DNA of 64,000 nt, taken from contig OZ245815.1 in NCBI GenBank assembly GCA_965228425.1, positions 4,898,001 to 4,962,000 of the forward strand, in the 5' to 3' direction. Origin of the DNA: JAJFJD01 sp965228425 (GTDB lineage Bacteria; Pseudomonadota; Alphaproteobacteria; UBA8366). Of the stretch, positions 34,865 through 44,120 are shown piece by piece (within the stretch, counting starts at the first letter, position 1; every line of letters starts with the position of its first letter). The position numbers and the translations under genes were made by a program. The notes beneath the pieces were generated by a model. The model saw nothing but the letters and a program-made list of their open reading frames with translations, was not told the DNA's origin and ran no database searches.

Positions 34865-35431
34865 ATGCGCCGGATCGAGACCATACACTTGAGCGAACAA
34901 CGGCACGCAACGCGCCGTTGCGACGCGCCCGGCTGCCATGCGGACGGCGAACACCGGGCGCCCCGGTCAAAGGACCGTCTCGGCGAGTTCTATTGGTTCT
35001 GCCTGGATCATGTGCGCGACTATAATCGGCAGTGGAATTTCTGCGCCAATATGAACGAACGGGAGATCGAGGCCGCGATCCGGGAAGATACGGTCTGGCG
35101 CCGCCCGACCTGGCCGATGGGCGGCAGTGAGTCCGCGGCGCTGCTTGCCTTCGAATCCGGCCGGATCGACGACGGTTTCGGGATCGGAGACGAGTTGCGC
35201 GGCCAAGCCAACCGGCAAAAAAAGCCCAAATCGGCGAATACCCCCGAACAGCGGGCCTTACGGAAGCTCGACCTGGTGCCACCGGTAAACTTGACCCAGC
35301 TTAAGACGCGATATAAGGAACTGGTCAAACAGCTTCATCCAGACGCCAATGGCGGCGACCGATCCGCGGAAGACCGGCTGAAGGACATCAACGAAGCCTA
35401 TACGACGTTAAAGCGCTTTCTGACCGCGTGA
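34865..35431 (+). CDS. J-domain protein with N-terminal zinc-binding-like segment
   Basis: This 188-residue co-chaperone-like protein has its J domain at the C-terminus (about 135-188), with the HPD motif in LVKQLHPDANGGDRSAEDRLKDINEAY. The N-terminal part has RRCDAPGCHADGEHRAP and a later WFCLDH, a likely Cys/His metal site, followed by YNRQWNFCANMNEREIEAAIREDTVWRRPTWP. It should stimulate a DnaK ATPase toward a specific client. Position between BolA and cobS is conserved in alphaproteobacteria, which hints at a link to metal insertion or assembly, but that is inference. Confidence 0.9.
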   Translation: MRRIETIHLSEQRHATRRCDAPGCHADGEHRAPRSKDRLGEFYWFCLDHVRDYNRQWNFCANMNEREIEAAIREDTVWRRPTWPMGGSESAALLAFESGRIDDGFGIGDELRGQANRQKKPKSANTPEQRALRKLDLVPPVNLTQLKTRYKELVKQLHPDANGGDRSAEDRLKDINEAYTTLKRFLTA

Positions 35432-35494
35432 CGGAACATCCCGGTCGTGCCCGCTCTGGCCGACCGTCCCGATAATTCGACTGGAAATTGAGGC

Positions 35495-36499
35495 ATGGCG
35501 ACAGCAGACACCCACGAGCGCAGCAAGGCCCACGAGCTAGACGCGCCGGATATCGAAGTTTCGGTCCAACAGACATTCGGCATCGACGTCGACATGAAGG
35601 TGCCGGGGTTCTCGAAACCTTCGGAATACGTGCCGGATATCGACAATGCCTACGTGTTCGATCATGACACGACGCTGGCGATCCTCGCCGGCTTCGCGCA
35701 CAACCGGCGCGTCATGATCCAGGGCTACCACGGCACCGGCAAATCAACCCATGTGGAACAGGTCGCCGCCCGCCTTAACTGGCCGTGCATCCGGGTGAAC
35801 CTGGATAGCCATATCAGCCGGATCGACCTAATCGGCAAGGACGCTATCGTCATCCGCGACGGCAAACAGATAACCGAGTTCCGCGAAGGCATCCTGCCGT
35901 GGGCGCTGCAGAACCCGTGCGCGCTGTGCTTCGACGAATACGACGCCGGACGGCCGGACGTGATGTTCGTCATTCAGCGCATTCTCGAGGTCGACGGTAA
36001 ACTGACCCTCTTGGATCAGAGCCGGGTGGTGCGCCCGCACAACTATTTTCGCCTCTTCTCGACGGCGAACACGGTCGGTCTCGGCGATACGACCGGCCTT
36101 TACCACGGCACGCAGCAGATCAACCAAGGTCAGATGGATCGCTGGAACATCGTGACCACGTTGAATTATCTGCCGCACGACGAGGAAGTGAACATCATCC
36201 TGTCGAAGACGCCGACCTACGACAACGACGAAGGCCGCGAAACCATCAGCGCCATGGTCGCCTGCGCCGACCTGTCCCGGTCCGGCTTCATCAATGGCGA
36301 TATCTCCACGGTCATGTCGCCGCGGACGGTCATCACCTGGGCCGAGAATTCGGAAATCTTCAACGATGTCGGACTGGCCTTCCGGATGACCTTCCTGAAC
36401 AAATGCGACGAGACGGAACGGGCCATCGTCGCCGAGTACTATCAGCGCTGTTTCGGCACGGAGCTGCCGGAAACGGGTATCGCCGCAACGATATCGTAA
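35495..36499 (+). CDS. cobS: Cobaltochelatase AAA+ subunit CobS
   Basis: This 334-residue MoxR-type AAA+ ATPase forms the motor of aerobic cobaltochelatase with CobT and CobN, inserting cobalt into hydrogenobyrinic acid diamide for cobalamin. Walker A is GYHGTGKSTHVEQ; Walker B is ALCFDEYDAGRPDV; the sensor region is LFSTANTVGLGDTTGLYHGTQQ. The N-terminal SVQQTFGIDVDMKVPGFSKPSE is specific to CobS. CobN is not in the window, as often when cobST sit in this locus. cobT follows 30 bases downstream. Confidence 0.96.
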   Translation: MATADTHERSKAHELDAPDIEVSVQQTFGIDVDMKVPGFSKPSEYVPDIDNAYVFDHDTTLAILAGFAHNRRVMIQGYHGTGKSTHVEQVAARLNWPCIRVNLDSHISRIDLIGKDAIVIRDGKQITEFREGILPWALQNPCALCFDEYDAGRPDVMFVIQRILEVDGKLTLLDQSRVVRPHNYFRLFSTANTVGLGDTTGLYHGTQQINQGQMDRWNIVTTLNYLPHDEEVNIILSKTPTYDNDEGRETISAMVACADLSRSGFINGDISTVMSPRTVITWAENSEIFNDVGLAFRMTFLNKCDETERAIVAEYYQRCFGTELPETGIAATIS

Positions 36500-36529
36500 G
36501 CGTCATGCCAAGCGTCCGGGGACCCCGCG

Positions 36530-38407
36530 ATGAGCGATAACGAATCGCCGCTGGAAAGGTTCAAGCAGGCAACTACGGCAACCGCACGCGCGATCGCCAA
36601 GCGGGACGACGTGGAAGTCAGCTTTTCCAACGAACCGCCTGGACTGAGCGGCGTGCGCGTCCGCGTGCCGATCCCGGGGCGCGATCTGCCGATCGAGGAT
36701 GTCGCGCAAGTGCGCGGCGAATCCGACTCCCAATCGCTCAAGCTGCGGCATCACGATGCCCAAGTCCACGCCCAGAACATGCCCGGCGGCGATGTCGCCC
36801 CGGCGCTGTACGAGGCCCTTGAACAGGCACGCTGCGAAGCGCTCGGCGCCCGGCGGATGGTCGGCGTCAGCGAGAACCTCGCATCGGCCTTGGAGGAACG
36901 CTACCGGCGTCAGGGGCTGCATCGGGTCACCGACAAGACCGAGGCCACGATGCCGGAGGCGGTCCGCCTGATGGCGCGGGAACACCTAACCGGTGCGCCG
37001 CCCCCGCCCGCCGCGCGGAAAATGTGCGAGCTGTGGGAATCGGAACTTAAGGAAAAGATTGGTCACGCGCTCAACTCGCTGGAGAAATGCATCGAGGACC
37101 AGACGGCATACGGCAATGCCGTGCGCGACCTGATCAGCGATTTGAACATCGATCTCGGCGACGATTCGTCCGCGGACTCGAGCGAGCAGGACGGCGAGGA
37201 CGATTCCGACGACACGGACGCCCAGACCGAAGGCGAGCAGGACGGCGAAGGTTCGGCCGATGCGTCCTCCGACGCCATGGCGGACGCGACCGACGCGATT
37301 CCCGGCGACGACGAGATGGGCGACATGATGCCCGAAGATCAGGACGGCGACATGATGCCGTCACCCGGCAGCGAAGAACCGGGCGAGCCGGGCACGCCCT
37401 GGCGGCCGCAGAACGACCTGTCGAACCTGCCAAAAGAACCGTTCTACCAAGCCTATGTCGAAAGCTTCGACGAAGTCGTCCCCGCCGAACTGTTGTGCGA
37501 CCCGGAAGAATTGGCGCGGCTGCGCCAACTGCTCGATCAGCAGCTCGTCAATCTGCAAGGCATGATCGGCAAACTCGCCAACCGGCTGCAGCGCCGTCTG
37601 ATGGCCAAACAGATGCGGTCGTGGGAATTCGACCTCGAGGAAGGCCTGCTGGATACCAGCCGCCTGGACCGGATCGTCATCAATCCGCTGCACCCGCTGT
37701 CGTTCAAGATCGAACACGACATGGAGTTCCGCGACACGGTGGTGACGCTGTTGATCGATAATTCCGGGTCGATGCGCGGCCGGCCGATCACCATCGCGGC
37801 GATGAGCGCGGATATTCTCGCCCGCACCCTGGAACGGTGTGGCGTGAAGGTCGAAATCCTCGGTTTCACGACGCGCGCCTGGAAAGGCGGCCAGGCCCGG
37901 GAACAGTGGATCGCCGACGGTAAGCCGTCCAATCCGGGCCGGCTGAACGACCTTCGGCATATCGTCTACAAGGGCGCCGATTCCCCATGGCGGCGTGCCC
38001 GTAAGAATCTCGGCCTGATGCTGCGCGAGGGCCTGCTGAAGGAAAATATCGACGGCGAAGCGCTGCTCTGGGCGCATGACCGTCTGCTCGGCCGGGCCGA
38101 GCAGCGCCGCATCCTCATGGTGATTTCCGACGGCGCGCCGGTCGACGACTCGACCCTGTCGGTCAATCCCGGAAACTACCTGGAACGGCACCTGCGCGAC
38201 GTCATCGACTTCATCGAGACGCGCTCGGAAGTCGAACTCGTCGCCATCGGTATCGGGCATGACGTGACGCGCTATTATCGCCGGGCGGTGACGATCGTCG
38301 ATGTGGATCAGTTGGGCGGCACGATGATGGACCAGCTTGCCGACCTGTTCGACGAACAGGGCCCGCGCGAGCGCCAAGGCGCAACGGGCCGACGCCGCTC
38401 CGCCTAA
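36530..38407 (+). CDS. cobT: Cobaltochelatase subunit CobT
   Basis: This 625-residue subunit partners CobS. An N-terminal domain is followed by a highly acidic Asp/Glu/Ser-rich stretch at about residues 205-290. A C-terminal von Willebrand A domain carries the MIDAS motif LLIDNSGSMRGRPI at about residue 406. VDDSTLSVNPGNYLERHLRDVI and the final VDVDQLGGTMMDQLADLF are typical. Its stop overlaps by 4 bases the stop of the convergent DUF2937 gene. Operon with cobS is certain from spacing. Confidence 0.95.
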   Translation: MSDNESPLERFKQATTATARAIAKRDDVEVSFSNEPPGLSGVRVRVPIPGRDLPIEDVAQVRGESDSQSLKLRHHDAQVHAQNMPGGDVAPALYEALEQARCEALGARRMVGVSENLASALEERYRRQGLHRVTDKTEATMPEAVRLMAREHLTGAPPPPAARKMCELWESELKEKIGHALNSLEKCIEDQTAYGNAVRDLISDLNIDLGDDSSADSSEQDGEDDSDDTDAQTEGEQDGEGSADASSDAMADATDAIPGDDEMGDMMPEDQDGDMMPSPGSEEPGEPGTPWRPQNDLSNLPKEPFYQAYVESFDEVVPAELLCDPEELARLRQLLDQQLVNLQGMIGKLANRLQRRLMAKQMRSWEFDLEEGLLDTSRLDRIVINPLHPLSFKIEHDMEFRDTVVTLLIDNSGSMRGRPITIAAMSADILARTLERCGVKVEILGFTTRAWKGGQAREQWIADGKPSNPGRLNDLRHIVYKGADSPWRRARKNLGLMLREGLLKENIDGEALLWAHDRLLGRAEQRRILMVISDGAPVDDSTLSVNPGNYLERHLRDVIDFIETRSEVELVAIGIGHDVTRYYRRAVTIVDVDQLGGTMMDQLADLFDEQGPRERQGATGRRRSA

Positions 38408-38904
38408 TCTCGCCGGCGCGACGCCGGACGTCGCCGTCGCCGCCACCCGAACATCATCGAATAGATCACGCCGCCGGCGCCGAACCCGGCCCCGCTGTAC
38501 ACCGCCGATTCCGCGGTTAGCGGCATCGCGGGCTTATAGTCCCGCGCCGTTGCCCTTGCGATATCCATATCCACATGCTCGGCAAAGGCGCGGGCGCGCC
38601 AGAATTGCGACGTATCCGACAACGCCGAATAGGCCGTGGCCAATGTCGCCCGCCGCTGCACCAGGGTGGCCATCGCCCGCCCTTCCTGCCGCACGTCGCG
38701 ATCTTGGCTGACGAGAAACTGTTCCAGATAGGCGTTTAGCGTCTTGCCGCTGTTCGTCGCCCGCGATTCCAGCGCTTCGACCTGCGTCCTAACCTCGTCG
38801 AGCCGCCCGCCGAGCCGCTGCGTGTATTGCTGAAAGAATTCCGGGAATTGCGACAGCAAGGCCGCGCCGGCAAGACCGAAAAGCAGGAAGACGGCTTTTC
38901 GCAT
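38404..38904 (-). CDS. DUF2937 family membrane protein
   Basis: This 166-residue protein matches DUF2937. It begins with one hydrophobic segment (KAVFLLFGLAGAALLSQFPEFFQQY), continues with a long amphipathic, probably coiled region (about 25-115), and has a second hydrophobic, glycine-rich segment near 135-155 before a basic RRRRR tail. The family's function is unknown. It is 14 bases downstream of upp on the same strand, so the two are probably cotranscribed. Confidence 0.82.
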   Translation of the reverse strand: MRKAVFLLFGLAGAALLSQFPEFFQQYTQRLGGRLDEVRTQVEALESRATNSGKTLNAYLEQFLVSQDRDVRQEGRAMATLVQRRATLATAYSALSDTSQFWRARAFAEHVDMDIARATARDYKPAMPLTAESAVYSGAGFGAGGVIYSMMFGWRRRRRPASRRRD

Positions 38905-38918
38905 TCGCCCTTCCCCGG

Positions 38919-39569
38919 CTATTTCGTCCCGAACAGCCGGTCGCCCGCGTCGCCCAGGCCGGGCACGATATAGGCCTTGTCGTTCAGCTTCTCATCCAAC
39001 GCCGCGGTGTAGATGTGTACGGTGGGATGCGCTTCCTGGAACGTCCGCACGCCCTCCGGCGCCGCGACCAGCGCCATGAAGCGGATATTCTGGTCGGCAT
39101 AGCCATGTTCGTTCAGCACGTCGATCGCGCGAACCGCCGAATTACCGGTCGCAAGCATCGGGTCCACGAGGATACAGAGTCGGCCGGCGGAGGTCGGCAG
39201 CTTCACATAATAGTCGACAGGTTCATGCGACTTGGGATCCCGGTACAGCCCAATATGCCCCTCGCGCGCATTGGGCAACAATTCGTGCAATCCTTCGGCC
39301 ATTCCCAGTCCGGCGCGCAGGATCGACACGATCGCCGGTTTCCGGCCCGACAAGACCGGCGCCTGCATTTCCGCGACGGGCGTCGTGACGTTTTCCATGG
39401 TCAACGGCAGCGGCCGGGTCAGTTCATAGCCCATCAACAGCGCGATTTCGCGCAGGAGCTGACGGAACAACCCGGTCGGCGTATCGCTGCGCCGCATCAG
39501 CGTCAGTTTGTGCTGAATCAACGGGTGATCGAGCACAAAGAGATTCTCGAAATTCGGAATTTTTTGCAT
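38919..39569 (-). CDS. upp: Uracil phosphoribosyltransferase
   Basis: This 216-residue salvage enzyme makes UMP from uracil and PRPP. The PRPP-binding loop is in LCILVDPMLATGNSAVRAIDVL; the uracil-binding end is YIVPGLGDAGDRLFGTK. PILRAGLGM appears here as VSILRAGLGMAEGLHELLP. Length and motifs are standard. It is divergent, across 190 bases, from the large coiled-coil gene. Confidence 0.97.
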   Translation of the reverse strand: MQKIPNFENLFVLDHPLIQHKLTLMRRSDTPTGLFRQLLREIALLMGYELTRPLPLTMENVTTPVAEMQAPVLSGRKPAIVSILRAGLGMAEGLHELLPNAREGHIGLYRDPKSHEPVDYYVKLPTSAGRLCILVDPMLATGNSAVRAIDVLNEHGYADQNIRFMALVAAPEGVRTFQEAHPTVHIYTAALDEKLNDKAYIVPGLGDAGDRLFGTK

Positions 39570-39759
39570 TAGGTCCCCAATTACCCCGGCTGCATTCGGC
39601 CGCGATCATACCGGCGCGCCGGGAGCATTCCAAGCCGAGGCAACACTGGATGGGAATCTGAGGGAATACGCAAATTGCGATTCGACTCTGTCGCGAAAGA
39701 ACCGTTACATAACCAGAATTACGGCTGAACATGCCGTAGCGTTTGGCATAGGCTTAGGA

Positions 39760-42700
39760 ATGGTCGCCAAGGTTACCCAGCTACCGCGCGCCGGGCGGCA
39801 CGCATCCGGCCCCAACGAAGCGGATATCCAACAGGAGATGGCCCGCACGCGTACGGTCGCGCGGCTGTTGCTGGTCGGCGCCATCGCCGCATCGGTGCTT
39901 TGGGTTGGCCTTTGTCTATTATATGTCAACACGGTTTTGGGCTGGGATCTTGCGGCGCGTATGCTGCCGCACGAAATCGGCGCGATGATCGCCGGGGCCT
40001 CGTTGCCCATCGGCATTCTATGGATCGTGGTCGCCTTCTTCCGGCGCAGCTACGAAATCCGTCAATATACGGAGACGCTGCAGCGCCAATACGAATTGCT
40101 GACCTATCCGTCGGAGGAAGCGGAAACCCGCATTCACGATATCTCGGAATCCCTGAAACGGCAGTCCGAGGAATTGACCCGCGCGAGCGATAAGGCGGCC
40201 GCGCAGCTGCAGAATCTCTCCGAATCGATGGAACGCCAAGTCGGCGCGCTGGACGAGGCTTCCAACAAAGTCGCGGCGGAGCTTTCGGAGATCGGCGGCT
40301 CGTTGACCGAACAGCTCGGTTCCATCGACGGCCTTGCCGAACGACTCGAAGCGAAACGCAAGGAAATCGGCGACGGCCTGGACACGGACGCCAACAAACT
40401 CGAAGAAGTCACCACGCGGGCGTTGATGCATTCGGACGAGATAAACGCCGCCCTTCGCCTGCAGGCCGCCGACCTGACCAGCGCCTCCGACCGCTCGGCC
40501 GAGCAGGCCCGCAACATGGCCGACATGTTCAAGAAATATGTCGAGTCACTGGAAGCAGCTTCCGATACCGCCGATGCGCGAAGCCTGGAAATCCGGTCCC
40601 ATTTGCAGGAGGGCATCGACGGTTTGAGCGGGATGGGCGACTCGGTGACGACCAAGGCCATCGAGGTCATCAATGCGATGCGCGAGCACAGCGGCAGGGT
40701 CTCCGAACGCCTGGAACGCGCCTTCGACGATCACGCCAGCGCTGTCGGCACGATGACCGAACGGGCCGCCGAACGGGTCGAACGCATGGCGGAGGGCCTG
40801 ACCCGGCGCACCGTATCGATTACGGAAACGTTGGACGCAGGTCTGCAGAAACAAGCGATGGATTTGGATCGGCTGCTCGAATCCGCGACGAACCACGCCA
40901 AGAATATCGAGGCGGCGATCGACAAACAGTCGGCCAATCTGTCGGACCGGCTCGAAGACGCGGTGACGTCGCAAGGGAACACGCTGAGCGGCGCCATCGA
41001 TCAAACGATGGAACAGATCAACACGCTCACCTACGGCATGCGTGAACAAGCCGAAAACCTATCCAACATCACCGAGCGTACCGGCCTGCATGCGGATAGC
41101 ATCCGGCAGGCGTTGGAAGATCAGGGCAAGGAACTCTCGAATATCGCCGAGGAAGTCGCCCTGCAGGTCAATACGGTCGAAGAGGTATCCCGGCGGCAGT
41201 CGGGCGAGCTGACGGCAGCCTCGGCAAACGCGACCGAGCGGCTGGAACAGATGAGCCAGACCCTGCGCGAGCAAAGCGAACATCTCGGGAAATCGACCGA
41301 TCTGGTCGCGGCGCGCACCGACGCGATCGGCGAAGCCTTGCGCCGTCAGACCGACCATCTGAATTCGGCGTCCGAGCGGGCGGAGCAGCAGGCCAAGGAA
41401 GTCGAAGGGGTTCTGGCCGCGCGCACCGCGCAAATCCGCGCGTCGATGCAGGAAGGGTCGCGCGAAATTGCCGAGGTTATCGATCCCGCGATCGACAAAG
41501 CCCAGGCCATGGCCGACTCCCTCCATGCGCAGGCCTCCGCCTTGCGCGAAGCCGCGGACTGGTCGGCCGCCAATGCCGACTCGATCGCCGAGTTGATGGA
41601 CAAGCAAAGCCGCAATCTGCACGACGCATCGGACCATGCCGCCAAGCAGGTGCGCGATATCCGCGAGTTGATATCCGACCACACGGAAGGCCTTACCGAC
41701 GCGACAGAAAAGGCCAGCCAGGAAGCGGGCCGCATTCGCGAGTTGCTGAGCGCCGATACTGCGACTTTACAGGAATTGGCCGACCTCCTGACGCAGCGCG
41801 CTGGCGACATGGAAACGCAAGTTGCGCGGCATGCGGAATCGCTGAGGAAGGCCAGCGATGACTCCAGAGCCAACACCGGCGAAATGGAATCGGCATTGAA
41901 GGCGCAGGTCGCCGCCCTGCTGTCCGCATCCGAAACGGTAACTGCCCGGATTTCATCAGCCGGAAGCGTCTTCACCACCGAATCGAACGAAATGAAAGCG
42001 GCCATGCGCGAAGCGTTGAAACTGATCGACGAACTCGGCGCAAAATTCGAGCAGCAGACCGAACAACTGACCAGCGCCTCGGTCCGCGCCGGCATGCAGA
42101 TCAACGACAACCGCGACGCGCTCAACGCCGAATCCGAGGCGCTGACGACGGCCGCGCGGGAAGCCGCGGAACGCCTGCAGTTGATCGGCGGTGCATTCGG
42201 CCAGCAGGTCGGCAATCTCTCGGAATCGGCCGACGGGGTCGCGACGCGGCTAAGCGCGCTCGCCGAAGGGTTCCGCAATCAGACCAAGGAGCTGGACAGT
42301 GCCAGCGAGGCGGCGAACCACCGCATCCGCGACGTTGGCGACGCGCTCTCGCGTCAGGCCGACAAGCTGCTCAGCACAACCGACGACGCCAAGCGCGAAA
42401 TGGAAGCGATCAAGCAAACCGTGACGCAGCATGGCCGCGAGCTAAACGAAACGATGGACGCGGTGACGTCAAAGGCCAAGGACGCGAGCCGCGAGTTCGA
42501 CCAACAGGCGGTCCTGTTGACGCAAGCGTCCGCCGACGCCGCCGAACAGGCGGCAAGCCTGAAGGAGCGAGACGAAGAAGGCCGCCGCGATCTCTTCCTG
42601 CAGACGGCGCGTCATATCGTCGAAGACCTGCATTCCACCTCGATCGACCTCACCCGCCTCTTGAACAGCGAAATTCCCGACGCCGACTGGAAACGCTATG

Positions 42701-42966
42701 TCCGCGGCGAACGCGGCATCTTCACCCGCGCCCTGTTGCGGGGCCGGCAATCCAATCTGGTTTCGCAGATTACCGACAAGGTGCGGAACGACGAGGAAAT
42801 GCGCCGCTACGTCATCCGCTACATCGATTATTTCGAGCGGCTGCTGAAGGAATCGCAGGCGGTGGACCCGGAAAACGTGCTGCATTCAACCTTCATGACC
42901 GGCGACGTGGGCAAGCTCTACCTGCTGGTCTGCCGGGCGATCGGCCGCGACCCGCTCGGCGACTGA
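39760..42966 (+). CDS. Membrane-anchored long coiled-coil protein with about 25-residue repeats
   Basis: This 1068-residue protein has a short cytoplasmic start, two membrane helices (about 33-56 and 70-90), and then an almost uninterrupted helical region to about residue 960. That region is built of back-to-back units close to 25 residues, for example SLKRQSEELTRASDKAAAQ, TLREQSEHLGKSTDLVAAR and ALRRQTDHLNSASERAEQQ. The loose pattern is (hydrophobic)-L-x-x-Q-x-x-x-L-x-x-A-S-(D/E)-x-A. A compact C-terminal domain (about 965-1068) with RGERGIFTRALLRGRQSNL and YFERLLKESQ ends it. No catalytic motif is visible. By layout it recalls the rhizobial growth-pole ring and other polar or division scaffolds; this is inference. 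Confidence 0.85.
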   Translation: MVAKVTQLPRAGRHASGPNEADIQQEMARTRTVARLLLVGAIAASVLWVGLCLLYVNTVLGWDLAARMLPHEIGAMIAGASLPIGILWIVVAFFRRSYEIRQYTETLQRQYELLTYPSEEAETRIHDISESLKRQSEELTRASDKAAAQLQNLSESMERQVGALDEASNKVAAELSEIGGSLTEQLGSIDGLAERLEAKRKEIGDGLDTDANKLEEVTTRALMHSDEINAALRLQAADLTSASDRSAEQARNMADMFKKYVESLEAASDTADARSLEIRSHLQEGIDGLSGMGDSVTTKAIEVINAMREHSGRVSERLERAFDDHASAVGTMTERAAERVERMAEGLTRRTVSITETLDAGLQKQAMDLDRLLESATNHAKNIEAAIDKQSANLSDRLEDAVTSQGNTLSGAIDQTMEQINTLTYGMREQAENLSNITERTGLHADSIRQALEDQGKELSNIAEEVALQVNTVEEVSRRQSGELTAASANATERLEQMSQTLREQSEHLGKSTDLVAARTDAIGEALRRQTDHLNSASERAEQQAKEVEGVLAARTAQIRASMQEGSREIAEVIDPAIDKAQAMADSLHAQASALREAADWSAANADSIAELMDKQSRNLHDASDHAAKQVRDIRELISDHTEGLTDATEKASQEAGRIRELLSADTATLQELADLLTQRAGDMETQVARHAESLRKASDDSRANTGEMESALKAQVAALLSASETVTARISSAGSVFTTESNEMKAAMREALKLIDELGAKFEQQTEQLTSASVRAGMQINDNRDALNAESEALTTAAREAAERLQLIGGAFGQQVGNLSESADGVATRLSALAEGFRNQTKELDSASEAANHRIRDVGDALSRQADKLLSTTDDAKREMEAIKQTVTQHGRELNETMDAVTSKAKDASREFDQQAVLLTQASADAAEQAASLKERDEEGRRDLFLQTARHIVEDLHSTSIDLTRLLNSEIPDADWKRYVRGERGIFTRALLRGRQSNLVSQITDKVRNDEEMRRYVIRYIDYFERLLKESQAVDPENVLHSTFMTGDVGKLYLLVCRAIGRDPLGD

Positions 42967-43019
42967 CCGCCATCGCCGCACCGGCGGCATACCCTCACCC
43001 TTAGAATTTGAAATGCTGG

Positions 43020-43129
43020 AACGGCATATTTTTCCGTTCGAAAATCCTTTCATCATTAAATATTATATAATCACATATTTTTCCATATTCACTTTCATTT
43101 ATAATATTTCATGATATTTTCCTTTTCAA
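43020..43129. promoter_or_regulatory. AT-rich control region upstream of the Lrp-type regulator gene
   Basis: About 110 bases are markedly AT-rich compared with flanking genes. They contain CATATTTTTCC twice (43025-43035 and 43074-43084), a near copy GATATTTTCC (43113-43122), and TTTCAT three times. Repeated AT-rich sites are typical of Lrp/AsnC autoregulation. No clear Shine-Dalgarno precedes the ATG at 43130. Confidence 0.45.
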
Positions 43130-43591
43130 ATGAAAGAAGCACTTGACTCTATCGACTGCAAACTGCTGGCCTGTCTGCAAGAGGACGCCCGGCTGTCCTT
43201 CCGGGCGCTCGCGCGACGGGTCGGGCTCTCCCAGCCGGCGGTGGCGGACCGCGTGCGCCGCTTGGAGAATGCCGGCGTCCTGACCGGATATACCGGGCGG
43301 ATCGACCGGACGGCCGCGGGTCTGCCGATCACCGCCTTTCTGCGGGTGCGCTGCACCACTGACAAATTCAAAGCAGTCCAACGCCTTGCCTGCGACTTGC
43401 AGGCCGTGCTGGAATGCCATCACGTGACCGGGGAGGATTGCTTTCTGGTCAAGGTAGCCGCCGCCGCCATGCCCGACCTGGAAGCGACGATCGAACGGTT
43501 CCGCGAGCATGGGGAGACGGTGTCGTCGGTGGTCCTGTCGACGGTCGCCGAGGACAAGCCGATCGCGCTGAACACGGCCGGCGCACCTTAG
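43130..43591 (+). CDS. Lrp/AsnC family transcriptional regulator
   Basis: This 153-residue regulator has the N-terminal AsnC-type helix-turn-helix (LDSIDCKLLACLQEDARLSFRALARRVGLSQPAVADRVRRLE, split here by motif) and a C-terminal RAM effector domain with LECHHVTGEDCFLVKVAAAAM. It probably forms octamers and senses an amino acid. The AT-rich repeats just upstream are likely its own sites. The next gene, a VOC protein 30 bases downstream, may be cotranscribed. Confidence 0.93.
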   Translation: MKEALDSIDCKLLACLQEDARLSFRALARRVGLSQPAVADRVRRLENAGVLTGYTGRIDRTAAGLPITAFLRVRCTTDKFKAVQRLACDLQAVLECHHVTGEDCFLVKVAAAAMPDLEATIERFREHGETVSSVVLSTVAEDKPIALNTAGAP

Positions 43592-43621
43592 AATCCCCGA
43601 TCCACGGCCGGAGGACACGTC

Positions 43622-44068
43622 ATGTCGATTACGCTGACCCATATCGCCTTGCACGTGCGGGACCTCGACGCCTGCGTCGACTTTTACCGACGCTACTGCG
43701 GCATGGGCGTGACCCACGAACGGCGCGATCCCAGTGGCTCCAACGTCGTATGGCTGGCGGAACCGGGCCGGGAACAGGAATTCATCTTCGTCCTGCTCTC
43801 CGGCGGACCGGACCGTGTGCCGGCGAAAAACGATTTCAGCCATCTCGGGTTTGCGATGGAGAGCCAGGACGCCGTTGATCGCATCGCCGACCGGGCCCGG
43901 ACCGACGGCTGTCTCGAATGGGAACCCCGCCAGGAACCCTATCCGGTCGGCTACTATTGCGGTTTGAAAGACCCGGACGGCAATTTCGTCGAATTCAGCT
44001 ACGGCCAGCCCCTCGGTCCCGGCGCCGACCCAATCGAGGAACAGCCAATCGCGACGGGCCCCGAATAG
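43622..44068 (+). CDS. VOC family protein
   Basis: This 148-residue protein has two VOC half-domains: LTHIALHVRDLDACVDFYRRYCGM, with His as probable metal ligand, and FSHLGFAMESQDAVD, then the final CGLKDPDGNFVEFSYGQPLG with the ligand Glu. It resembles lactoylglutathione lyase-type members but the substrate is unknown. A CGGAGGA ribosome site precedes the ATG. It lies between the Lrp regulator and rpmB. Confidence 0.88.
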   Translation: MSITLTHIALHVRDLDACVDFYRRYCGMGVTHERRDPSGSNVVWLAEPGREQEFIFVLLSGGPDRVPAKNDFSHLGFAMESQDAVDRIADRARTDGCLEWEPRQEPYPVGYYCGLKDPDGNFVEFSYGQPLGPGADPIEEQPIATGPE

Positions 44069-44091
44069 GGAAGGTTTCCGTCCGTTGCACC

Positions 44092-44120
44092 TTGACGCGC
44101 CGCCCGCTCTGCCATACAAG
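44092..44120 (+). promoter_or_regulatory. Candidate rpmB promoter
   Basis: TTGACG (44092-44097) and TACAAG (44115-44120) are separated by 17 bases, close to the sigma-70 consensus. The rpmB ATG is about 95 bases downstream, leaving a leader long enough for a structured regulatory element, although I could not identify one. Confidence 0.5.
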
